A program made the position numbers and the translations under genes. The notes below the pieces were generated by a model that had not been told where the DNA came from, did no database searches, and saw nothing but the letters and a program-made list of their open reading frames with translations. This document shows positions 24,794 through 32,106 of a stretch of DNA of 37,477 nt, piece by piece (the stretch's first letter is position 1; every line of letters begins with the position of its first letter). The DNA lies in assembly GCF_028698005.1 (NCBI RefSeq), contig NZ_JAQVEJ010000011.1:1-37477 (forward strand), written 5' to 3'. Source of the DNA: Hydrogenophaga sp. Lineage in GTDB: Bacteria > Pseudomonadota > Gammaproteobacteria > Burkholderiales > Burkholderiaceae_C.

Positions 24794-26740
24794 ATGCGTG
24801 CATCGCTGTCTCATCACACCACGCCCGGCCCTAGCCGGCCGCTGGCGACCAAGATCGGCATCATCGGGTGCCTGGTGCTGTTGCTGTCGCTGCTGGCCAT
24901 CGGCCTGACACTCTGGATCACCTGGCAGATGCAGGGCGGCGCTGCGGCGGTCAATGAGGCCGGGCGCATGCGGATGCAGACCTGGCGCATGGCCCAGATG
25001 CTGTCCGGGGAGCCGGTGCCGCAACTGCCCGCGTTGCTGGCCCAGTTCGACCGAAGCCTCGGCCTGTTGCGCCAGGGCGACCCCGCACGGCCGCTGGCCG
25101 TGCCGCGCGACGGGTCTTCGCGGCAGGCCCTGCAGGCGGTCGAGGCGAACTGGGCAGCCCTGCGCGATCAGTGGGCGCAGGCGGCGGAACCCGGGCGCAC
25201 TTGGGATGGCGACACCGGGCCGGACACCTGGGCGGTGCAGGCCGACGCGTTCGTCGCGGACATCGACCGGCTGGTTGACTCGATCGAAAAGCAGCTGGAG
25301 CGGTGGACCACATGGCTGAACATGGCGCAGTTCGTGATGATGGCGCTGGTGGTCGTGACCGCCGTGGCGCTGCTGTATGCCGCCCAGTTGTGGATCCTCG
25401 GGCCGCTGTCGCGCCTGCAGGCGGGGCTGGCACGGATCGAGGCCGGTGACCTCAAGGCGCATCTCGATGAGCGGGGCAATGACGAATTCGCCGCCGTGGC
25501 CGTGGGCTTCAACCGCATGGCACGGCATCTGCAACACCTGTATGCCAGCCTGGAGCAGCGGGTGGCGAGCAAGACGCGCCACCTGGAAACCGAGCGCGCC
25601 CGGCTGGCGATTCTGTATGAGGCGGCGGCCTTCGCATCGACCGCGGGCACCCTGGAAGCGCTGGCACGTGGCTTCGCCGCCCAGATCCGTCGCGCCGCGC
25701 GGGCCGATGGCGTGGCCATCCGCTGGTCGGACGAGCACAACCTTCGCTATGTCATGCTCGCGTCCGAAGGGTTGCCGGATGACCTGGTGGCGGCCGAACA
25801 CTGCATCCCCACGGGCTCCTGCCACTGCGGGCAGCCCCAGTCGCAGGCGCAGATACGGGCGGTGCCGCTGGTGACGTTGGCCGGCGGGCCACCGGCGCGG
25901 CCGGTGATGGCCGGCGGGCAATGCCTGCGTGCCGGTTTCTCCGGCGTGATCAATGTGCCGATGCGCCTGCACGAGCGTGTCGTCGGCGAGATCGACCTGT
26001 TCTTCCGTGCCTTTCCCGATTTCAACGGCCACGACCGCTCCCTGGTCGATACGCTGGCCAGCCATCTGGCGGGGGGCATCGAGGGCCTGCGCGTCGAGGC
26101 CTTGCAGCGGGAGTCGGCGGTGGCCGAGGAGCGCAGTCTGCTGGCGCGGGAGTTGCACGACTCCATCGCCCAGGGCCTGTCCTTCCTGAAGATCCAGGCG
26201 GGCCTGTTGCGCGAGCGGCTGGGCCCGGTGCCCGAAGGGCCGCTGCGCGCCACGCTCGATGAGCTGGATACCGGTATCCGCGAAAGCCTCTCGGACGTGC
26301 GCGAGCTGCTGGTGCACTTTCGCACGCGCACCAGTGGCGAGGACATTGCACCGGCCCTGCAGACCACGCTGACCAAGTTCGAGCACCAGACCGGCCTGGC
26401 GGCGCACCTGGACATCGAGGGCGAGGGCCTGCCCCTGCCGCCCGACGTGCAGATCCAGGTGCTGCACGTGGTGCAGGAGGCCCTGTCCAACGTGCGCAAG
26501 CACGCGCGCGCCAACCAGGTCTGGGTCGATGTGCAGCAGTCGCCCCAGTGGGTGGTGTCGGTCCGCGACGATGGCTGCGGCCTGCGTGAGGCCGCCAGCG
26601 CGCAGGACGAGACCCACGTGGGCCTGCGCATCATGCGCGAACGCGCGGCCAGCATCGGCGCGCGCTTGGACATCGCCTCGGCTGCCGACGCCGGCACCTG
26701 CGTGACGCTCACCCTGCCGTCCCTGCTCCCCAACACATGA
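24794..26740 (+). CDS. narX: Nitrate/nitrite sensor histidine kinase NarX
   Basis: This 648-residue kinase detects periplasmic nitrate and nitrite and phosphorylates NarL. Domain order: membrane helix (about 19-45); periplasmic sensor with a P-box-like motif NEAGRMRMQTWRM (54-66), containing the Arg that binds nitrate in E. coli NarX; second helix (about 178-198); HAMP (about 200-250); a GAF-like central region with Cys337, Cys343 and Cys345; HisKA_3 dimerisation domain with phospho-acceptor His455 in LARELHDSIAQ; and a C-terminal ATPase domain (EALSNVRKHARA, DDGCG, GLRIMRERA). I chose the ATG at 24794, which leaves a short basic N-terminus; a GTG at 24752 is also open. Its stop overlaps the narL start. 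Confidence 0.93.
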   Translation: MRASLSHHTTPGPSRPLATKIGIIGCLVLLLSLLAIGLTLWITWQMQGGAAAVNEAGRMRMQTWRMAQMLSGEPVPQLPALLAQFDRSLGLLRQGDPARPLAVPRDGSSRQALQAVEANWAALRDQWAQAAEPGRTWDGDTGPDTWAVQADAFVADIDRLVDSIEKQLERWTTWLNMAQFVMMALVVVTAVALLYAAQLWILGPLSRLQAGLARIEAGDLKAHLDERGNDEFAAVAVGFNRMARHLQHLYASLEQRVASKTRHLETERARLAILYEAAAFASTAGTLEALARGFAAQIRRAARADGVAIRWSDEHNLRYVMLASEGLPDDLVAAEHCIPTGSCHCGQPQSQAQIRAVPLVTLAGGPPARPVMAGGQCLRAGFSGVINVPMRLHERVVGEIDLFFRAFPDFNGHDRSLVDTLASHLAGGIEGLRVEALQRESAVAEERSLLARELHDSIAQGLSFLKIQAGLLRERLGPVPEGPLRATLDELDTGIRESLSDVRELLVHFRTRTSGEDIAPALQTTLTKFEHQTGLAAHLDIEGEGLPLPPDVQIQVLHVVQEALSNVRKHARANQVWVDVQQSPQWVVSVRDDGCGLREAASAQDETHVGLRIMRERAASIGARLDIASAADAGTCVTLTLPSLLPNT

Positions 26741-27414
26741 ACGCTCCCATCCGCCTGCTGGTCGTGGACGACCACACCCTGTTCCGGCGCGGTCTGACCG
26801 CCCTGCTGGCCAGCCAGCCCCATCTGCAGGTGGTGGGCGAGGCGGCGGATGCGGGCGAGGCCATGCGTCGCGCCGCCGAACTCCAGCCCGACGTGATCCT
26901 GCTGGACCATCACCTGCCGGGTGTCAGTGGCGTGGACGCGCTCGCGGGCTTGCGGCAGGCCGCGCCCGCGGCCCGCGTGCTGATGCTGACCGTGAGCGAG
27001 GATGCCCAAACGCTCTCGCGTGCGCTGAGCCATGGTGCCCACGGCTACCTGCTCAAGACGGTGGACAGCGACATGCTGGTGCAGGCCATTGACCGTGCAC
27101 GGCAGGATCGCTCCACCATCAGCGCCGAGATGACCGACAAGCTGGTCAGCGCATTCCAGACACTGCACGCCACGACCGCCACGCCGGCGGCACTGCCCCT
27201 GACCGCTGAAGACCCCCTGGCGCAGTTGTCGCCGCGCGAACGCGAGATCCTGCGCGAAATCACCGCGGGCGCCAGCAACAAGGAGATTGCGCGGACCCTG
27301 GGGATCGCCGAAACCACGGTCAAGATCCATGTCCAGCACATCCTGCGCAAGCTTCACCTGAGCTCCCGGGTGCAGGCGGCGGTGATGGCCGCCGCCCTCG
27401 ACAACGGCCATTGA
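26737..27414 (+). CDS. narL: Nitrate/nitrite response regulator NarL
   Basis: This 225-residue regulator has a receiver domain (residues 1-125) with acidic pocket Asp11-Asp12 and phospho-acceptor Asp57 in LLDHHLPG, and a LuxR-type helix-turn-helix (about 160-222) with LSPREREILREITAGASNKE and ETTVKIHVQHILRKL. With NarX it would activate nar and other anaerobic genes in response to nitrate. Its ATG overlaps the narX TGA. The sequence between the receiver and HTH is a typical flexible linker. No NarL heptamers were evident near narK1, so its targets in this window are not proven. Confidence 0.94.
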   Translation: MNAPIRLLVVDDHTLFRRGLTALLASQPHLQVVGEAADAGEAMRRAAELQPDVILLDHHLPGVSGVDALAGLRQAAPAARVLMLTVSEDAQTLSRALSHGAHGYLLKTVDSDMLVQAIDRARQDRSTISAEMTDKLVSAFQTLHATTATPAALPLTAEDPLAQLSPREREILREITAGASNKEIARTLGIAETTVKIHVQHILRKLHLSSRVQAAVMAAALDNGH

Positions 27415-27425
27415 CTCACGACGAA

Positions 27426-27474
27426 TGACCGGGCCCGCCGCGCTGCCCTCGGGGCAAGGCGGCGGGCCCGGTCA
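27426..27474. terminator. Strong bidirectional hairpin between narL and norB
   Basis: TGACCGGGCCCGCCGC (27426-27441) is perfectly complementary to GCGGCGGGCCCGGTCA (27459-27474), a 16-bp stem. The 17-nt loop itself contains a TGCCC/GGGCA stem. It sits 12 bp after narL and 20 bp after norB (minus strand), exactly where a shared terminator for two convergent operons is expected. There is no long T-run on either side. Confidence 0.7.
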
Positions 27475-27493
27475 CGGGCGGGATCCTGTGAGG

Positions 27494-29782
27494 TCAGCCG
27501 CGCGCCTGGCCGAGTGCCTGCCGGGTTGCCGTCTGGCCGGCGACGCGGCCACCGGCCAGACCGATCACCACCTGCCAGGCCAGGGCCACGGCGCCGATGA
27601 TGAACACGACGTCACCGAAGGTGCGCACCCAGCGCAGGGTCTGCAGCAGGGGCTGCTGCATGAAGGCCTCGCTGCGGGCGTACCACAGGCCTTCGCTGGC
27701 GCTGGCCATGAACTGGATGATGCCCACGGGCAGCAGGCTGGTGGCGATCATCAGCACCAGGCCACCGTTGAGGCCCCAGAAGGCGGTCTTCATCAGGCCT
27801 TCGCTGAAGGCGAACTGCGGGCGCACATAGCGCAGCACCAGGAGCGTGAAACCCAGCGCCAGGAAGCCGTACACCCCGAACAGCGCGGCGTGGGCGTGCA
27901 CGGGCGTGGTGTTCAGGCCCTGTACGTAGTACAGCGAGATGGGCGGGTTGATCATGAAGCCGAAGACGCCGGCGCCCAGCATGTTCCAGAAGGCCACGGC
28001 CACGAAGCACAGCAGGGGCCACTTCAGGTTGTCCATCCAGGGGGCGCGGGTCTTGAGGCGCCAGTTCTCCCAGGCTTCGTGGCCCAGCACGATCAGCGGC
28101 ACCACTTCCAGCGCGCTGAACGCGGCGCCCACGGCCATGACGGGCGTGGTGGTACCGGCGAAGTACAGGTGGTGGAAGGTGCCGGGGATGCCGCCGAGCA
28201 TGAACAGCGAGGCCGACGCCAGGCTGGCCGCGGTGGCCATCGGGCGCGAGACCAGGCCCATGCTGCTGAACACGAAGGCCAGCGCGGTGGTGGCGAAGAC
28301 TTCGAAGAAGCCCTCCACCCACAGGTGCACCACCCACCAGCGCCAGTACTCCATCACCGACAGGCTGGTGCGCTCGCCGTAGAACAGGCCCGCGCCGTAG
28401 AACAGGCCGATGGCGCCGACCGAGGCGGTCAGCAGGGCCAGCAGGTTCTTGTCCTCACCGTTGCGCCTGAGCAGCGCGGGCAGCACGGCGCGCAGCATCA
28501 GCACCAGCCACAGCAGGATGCCGACCCACTTGAGGATCTGCCACAGGCGCCCCAGGTCCACGTACTCGTAGCCCTGATGGCCGAGCCAGAAGTTCCACTC
28601 GGGCGGGAGCTTTTGCGCGATGGCCAGGTAGTTGCCCGCGAACGAGCCCACGCACACGGCCACCAGTGCCCAGAACAGCACGTCCACGCCGAGCTTCTGG
28701 AATTTCGGGTCCTTGCCACCGTTGATGATGGGCCCGAGGAACAGGCCCACGGCCAGGAAGCCGGTGGCGATCCAGAACAGCGCGGCCTGGATGTGCCAGG
28801 TCCGCGTGAGCGCATACGGGAACCACTGCGACACGTCGATGCCGTAGAAGTGCTGGCCTTCCACCGTGTAGTGCGCGGTGAAGCCGCCCAGGAAGACCTG
28901 GAACACGAACAGGGCCACCACCAGGAACAGGTACTTGCCCAGGCTGCGCTGCGAGGGCGTGAGACCGACGAGCGACAGCGGATCGCGCGCGGGCGCGGCG
29001 GGCAGGGGCTCGTCGTGGTCACGCAGGAAGGCCCAGCCCCACACGAGGAAGCCGATGCCGGCCAGCAGAATGACCACGCTGGCGATCGACCAGACGATGT
29101 TCTCGCCGCTGGGCTGGTTGTCGATCAGCGGTTCGTGCGGCCAGTTGTTGGTGTAGGTCACGTCCGAGCCCGGGCGCTCGGTCGCGGCGGCCCAGGCGGT
29201 CCAGAAGAAGAATTGCGTCATGGCCTCGCGCCGCTCGGCGCTGGGCAGCGTGTTCTCCTTCATGGCGAAGCTCTGGCGGCTCTGGCGCAGCGCGGGTGCG
29301 TCCGAGAAGAGCTGGTCGTAGTAGGTTGCCGTCCGCGCGATGGCCTGCGCGCGGCGCTCGCTCACCACCAGCGTGTTGCTGTCGTCCACGCCGCTGGCGC
29401 GGTACTCGGCCTTGAGCTCGGCGCGCAGCGCGCCCTGGGCGCCGGCGTCCAGCTCGGCGTAGGGCTTGCCGTGGCGTTCCTGCGCGGCCAGGTCGAGCCA
29501 GGCGGTCAGCTCGCGGTGCAGCCAGTCGGCCGTCCAGTCCGGCGCCTGGTAGGCACCGTGGCCCCAGATGGAGCCCAGCTGCATGCCACCCACCGACTGC
29601 CAGGCGGTCTGGCCGTCGATGATCTGCTCACCCGTGAACAGGGCCTTGCCCCCGGTGGTGACCACCTTGTCGGGCATGGGCGGCGCCGAGCGGTAGACCT
29701 CGGCGCCGAAATAGCCCAGCAGCGAGAACATGACGATGCACACGCCGATCAGCGTGAACCAGTATTTCTTGTAGACACCCAT
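27494..29782 (-). CDS. norB: Quinol-dependent nitric oxide reductase (qNorB)
   Basis: This 762-residue membrane enzyme reduces two NO to N2O using quinol. The length and an N-terminal extension of about 200 residues after the first helix (LFTGEQIIDGQTAWQSVGGM, GSIWGHGAYQAPDWTADWLH) mark the quinol-oxidising single-subunit form rather than the cytochrome c-linked NorCB. Metal ligands are visible: the low-spin heme His in RTWHIQ, His and Glu in WWVVHLWVEGFFE (near residue 486), His-His in GTFHHLYFAG (near 535), and the HAHAALFGVYG heme pair (near 628). The ATG at 29782 follows AGGAG. It is 15 bp downstream of ric, last in the nirK-ric-norB operon, and has no separate promoter visible. Confidence 0.96.
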   Translation of the reverse strand: MGVYKKYWFTLIGVCIVMFSLLGYFGAEVYRSAPPMPDKVVTTGGKALFTGEQIIDGQTAWQSVGGMQLGSIWGHGAYQAPDWTADWLHRELTAWLDLAAQERHGKPYAELDAGAQGALRAELKAEYRASGVDDSNTLVVSERRAQAIARTATYYDQLFSDAPALRQSRQSFAMKENTLPSAERREAMTQFFFWTAWAAATERPGSDVTYTNNWPHEPLIDNQPSGENIVWSIASVVILLAGIGFLVWGWAFLRDHDEPLPAAPARDPLSLVGLTPSQRSLGKYLFLVVALFVFQVFLGGFTAHYTVEGQHFYGIDVSQWFPYALTRTWHIQAALFWIATGFLAVGLFLGPIINGGKDPKFQKLGVDVLFWALVAVCVGSFAGNYLAIAQKLPPEWNFWLGHQGYEYVDLGRLWQILKWVGILLWLVLMLRAVLPALLRRNGEDKNLLALLTASVGAIGLFYGAGLFYGERTSLSVMEYWRWWVVHLWVEGFFEVFATTALAFVFSSMGLVSRPMATAASLASASLFMLGGIPGTFHHLYFAGTTTPVMAVGAAFSALEVVPLIVLGHEAWENWRLKTRAPWMDNLKWPLLCFVAVAFWNMLGAGVFGFMINPPISLYYVQGLNTTPVHAHAALFGVYGFLALGFTLLVLRYVRPQFAFSEGLMKTAFWGLNGGLVLMIATSLLPVGIIQFMASASEGLWYARSEAFMQQPLLQTLRWVRTFGDVVFIIGAVALAWQVVIGLAGGRVAGQTATRQALGQARG

Positions 29783-29797
29783 GGTGCGGCTCCTGTG

Positions 29798-30472
29798 TCA
29801 GTGCGTGGCGGCCGGCGCGAAGCGCTCGAACAGCACGTTGTTTTCCAGATGGATATGGGTCATGAGGTCCTCGCGGAAGGTGCGCAGGCCCGTGTAGAGC
29901 GCGCGCCAGGTGGTGCAGGCGGCCGGCGGTGGTGTGATGTCATTCGTCAACCCTTCCAGGCGGCGCAGCTCGGTCCCGTGCTCGTTGTGCTCGGCGCGCA
30001 TCACCCCGATGGGCATGCCGGCCATGCGGCCGTGGCCGCGCGCGATGAGGGGAAACAGGATCTGCTCCTCCTTGCGCATGTGGCTTTCCAGTTCCTGCGC
30101 CATGGCCTCCAGGTGGTTCGCCAGGCCATGCGGGCAGTCCTCGCGCTCGCCGTGCACCTGCTCCACCCGGCGCGCCAGGCGGATCAGTTCGGGCAACTGC
30201 TCGCGGTGTACCGCGTGATAGCGCTCGAGGATGTGGTCCACCAGCTCGGTGTCGGAGGCCCCTTCCCACGAGACGGGCTGCTCGGCGGCGCGCTGCGCAA
30301 GCGCGTGCAGCGCCTCCACCAGCGGTTCGGGGTCGATGCCGGCCTCGGTGGCGGCGGTGCGCAGTGTGCGGTTGCCGGCGCAGCAGAAGTCGAAATGGTG
30401 GGCGTCGAAGACGCGCGTGGCGCCGGGGATGCGCCGGGCCAGCTGGCCCAGCGATTGGTCCAGGATGTTCAT
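29798..30472 (-). CDS. Iron-sulfur cluster repair di-iron protein (Ric; YtfE/ScdA/DnrN family)
   Basis: This 224-residue protein has an N-terminal DUF542/ScdA_N domain (residues about 3-58) with the diagnostic FDFCCAGNRTLRTAA, and a hemerythrin-like di-iron domain (about 75-220) with the expected His/Glu sets in LPELIRL, ESHMRKEEQILFP, RAEHNEHGTE and THIHLENNVLFERF. The family repairs Fe-S clusters damaged by NO and oxidants and can release iron or convert NO. The start at 30472 follows AAGGAGA. It lies between nirK (32 bp upstream) and norB (15 bp downstream), so it should be made whenever NO is made. DnrN-type genes are known near NO-response genes in several denitrifiers. Confidence 0.93.
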   Translation of the reverse strand: MNILDQSLGQLARRIPGATRVFDAHHFDFCCAGNRTLRTAATEAGIDPEPLVEALHALAQRAAEQPVSWEGASDTELVDHILERYHAVHREQLPELIRLARRVEQVHGEREDCPHGLANHLEAMAQELESHMRKEEQILFPLIARGHGRMAGMPIGVMRAEHNEHGTELRRLEGLTNDITPPPAACTTWRALYTGLRTFREDLMTHIHLENNVLFERFAPAATH

Positions 30473-30504
30473 GGTGTCGTTCTCCTTGGGTGGGTGGACT
30501 TGGG

Positions 30505-31971
30505 TCAGAGGCGGCCGGGCTTGTAGACGCCGGGCACGCCCTCGCCGGCGACTTCGAGCACACCCACCGCGCCCTTGCCGGTGCGCGAGAGGGCGTGATC
30601 GACCAGCAGGTAGCTGCCGGGGTGCTCGACCTTGAATTCGACGATCGTGGCGCCGCCCGGTGCCACGAGGGTGGTCTGCACGCCGGTCTTGTAGGCGTTG
30701 AGCGCGGCCTCGCTGTAGACCTTGTCGAAGATCTCGCCGATCACGTGGAACGACGAGACCTTGTTCGGGCCGCCGACGCCGAAGTAGATGCGCACCGTCT
30801 CGCCCACCTGGGCCTGCAGCTTGTGCGTCTTGCTCAGGGCGCCGACGGCGCCGTTGAAGACGTAGTAGTCGGGCAGCTCGTTGGCCATCTTGTCCAGATC
30901 GGGTTCCTGGTGGCCCTTGGCGCCGAAGGGGCGGTGCGTGTACATGTCGCCCTGCATCACGTAGTACTCGCGGTCCACCTTGGCCAGGCCTTCCTCGGGC
31001 TCGATGAGGATCATTCCGTACATGCCGGCGGCGATGTGTTGCGGCACCAGCGGCGTGGCGCAGTGGTAGACGTACAGGCCGGGGTTCAGTGCCTTGAAGG
31101 TGATGGTCTTTTCCTGGCCGGGCGCGACCTGGGTGTGCTCGCCGCCGCCGTGCCCGCCGGTGACCGCGTGCAGGTCGATCGAGTGGATGGCCTTGCTCTC
31201 GCGGGCATTGGCCAGCGTCAGCTCGATGGTGTCGCCCACGCGGGCGCGCAGCATCGGCCCCGGCACCTGGCGGTCGAAGGTCCAGTAGGTGAAGGTGGTG
31301 CCGTCGTCGAGCTTGCCGGGCAACTCCACCGTTTCCATGCGCAGCTTCTGGACCTGGGGCGCCCGCGCGCCGATGGCGGCCGGCACTTTCGTCGGGTCGG
31401 CAGCGATGCTGACGGCCGCCGGGTCCGCGCCACGCTGCGGCACGGCGGCGGGGGTGTACAGCGCCAGCGCGGCCTGGGTGGACGGGCTGGCGGCCGGGGC
31501 CGCGTCGCTGTTCTGGGCCGGGGCTTGGCCCGTCACACGCAGCAGGCCTTCCATGCCGATCTGGCGGTGGCCCGGCACCGAGCAGAAATAGGTGAATTCG
31601 CCCGGCTGCGTGACCGTGAAGCGCACACGGACCTTGCCCGTGCCGGCGCTGAACTTGGGCGAGGCCACGTTCAGGTCGCTGATGACGAAGTCGTGTTCGG
31701 CGCCTTCGCCGCTGTCGAGCTCGACCTCGATCGTGTCGCCGACCCTGGCGTCGATGGTGGGGTTGACCTGGCCCTTGTCGTCCACATAGACCATCCTGCC
31801 GTCGACAATGTTGGTGTGCAGCTTGATGTGCCGGGCGGTGGCCGGGGCGCTGGTTGCGGCGGCGGTCATGTGGGCGGCACCGGGTTCGTGTTGGGCGAGT
31901 GCGGGCAGTGCCAGCATGCACAGTGCCGCGGCGATCGGCATGAGGCGGCGTGCGGGCCTTCGGGTGATCAT
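30505..31971 (-). CDS. nirK: Copper nitrite reductase with extra N-terminal cupredoxin domain (NirK/AniA type)
   Basis: This 488-residue periplasmic enzyme reduces nitrite to NO. It has a signal peptide (LMPIAAALCMLALPALAQ), an additional N-terminal cupredoxin domain (about 45-147) with a full type-1 copper set (His93, Cys130, His135, Met140 in FTYFCSVPGHRQIGM), an Ala/Pro-rich linker (about 150-205) and the two-domain NirK core. Core type-1 ligands are His263, Cys304, His312 and Met317; type-2 ligands are His268, His303 and His459; catalytic Asp266 and His409 are present. The CATPLVPQHIAAGMYG loop resembles AniA-like class II enzymes. An N-terminally tethered cupredoxin is known in Hyphomicrobium denitrificans NirK. 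The start follows AGGAG. A sigma-54 promoter lies 37 bp upstream. Confidence 0.95.
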   Translation of the reverse strand: MITRRPARRLMPIAAALCMLALPALAQHEPGAAHMTAAATSAPATARHIKLHTNIVDGRMVYVDDKGQVNPTIDARVGDTIEVELDSGEGAEHDFVISDLNVASPKFSAGTGKVRVRFTVTQPGEFTYFCSVPGHRQIGMEGLLRVTGQAPAQNSDAAPAASPSTQAALALYTPAAVPQRGADPAAVSIAADPTKVPAAIGARAPQVQKLRMETVELPGKLDDGTTFTYWTFDRQVPGPMLRARVGDTIELTLANARESKAIHSIDLHAVTGGHGGGEHTQVAPGQEKTITFKALNPGLYVYHCATPLVPQHIAAGMYGMILIEPEEGLAKVDREYYVMQGDMYTHRPFGAKGHQEPDLDKMANELPDYYVFNGAVGALSKTHKLQAQVGETVRIYFGVGGPNKVSSFHVIGEIFDKVYSEAALNAYKTGVQTTLVAPGGATIVEFKVEHPGSYLLVDHALSRTGKGAVGVLEVAGEGVPGVYKPGRL

Positions 31972-32007
31972 GAGTTTTCTCCTGCGGTGGTTGAATGCAC
32001 AGCCTTA

Positions 32008-32023
32008 TGCGAAGGGCGTGCCA
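32008..32023 (-). promoter_or_regulatory. Sigma-54 (-24/-12) promoter of nirK-ric-norB
   Basis: On the minus strand the sequence reads TGGCACGCCCTTCGCA. It has a perfect -24 element TGGCACG and a -12 element TCGC with one mismatch to TTGC, and obeys the GG-N10-GC spacing rule. Transcription would begin near 31997, about 25 bp before the nirK start codon. Confidence 0.75.
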
Positions 32024-32038
32024 GGGGAAAACCCTAGG

Positions 32039-32051
32039 AAAATCAATGACC
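32039..32051. promoter_or_regulatory. Possible degenerate third NorR site
   Basis: A 13-bp window in phase with the two NorR boxes (25-26 bp spacing) keeps only the ACC half of GGT-N7-ACC. E. coli norVW has three NorR sites, which is why this position was inspected. Weak. Confidence 0.25.
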
Positions 32052-32064
32052 TGAAAACCAGTAA

Positions 32065-32077
32065 GGTCAAAAATACC
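32065..32077. promoter_or_regulatory. NorR binding site 1 (GGT-N7-ACC)
   Basis: GGTCAAAAATACC matches the GGT-N7-ACC consensus reported for NorR in Ralstonia eutropha. It lies about 70 bp upstream of the predicted nirK transcription start, a normal enhancer distance for a sigma-54 activator. Confidence 0.7.
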
Positions 32078-32089
32078 CGTTTTGATGAG

Positions 32090-32102
32090 GGTGTAAAATA
32101 CC
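32090..32102. promoter_or_regulatory. NorR binding site 2 (GGT-N7-ACC)
   Basis: GGTGTAAAATACC is a second perfect GGT-N7-ACC box, 25 bp from site 1 and therefore close to the same face of the helix after about 2.4 turns. It ends 4 bp before the norR start codon, so NorR binding could also repress its own gene. Confidence 0.7.
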
Positions 32103-32106
32103 CAAC

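Noticed and set aside
27425-30526. 1033-codon open frame on the plus strand
   Set aside because: It is antisense to norB and ric, whose metal-ligand motifs are intact. The product is a His/Gln/Gly-rich shadow.
31991-32086. FNR/NNR-type box in the nirK-norR gap
   Set aside because: Only half-sites (ATCAA at 32042, TTGAT at 32082) occur, without a partner at 4-bp spacing.
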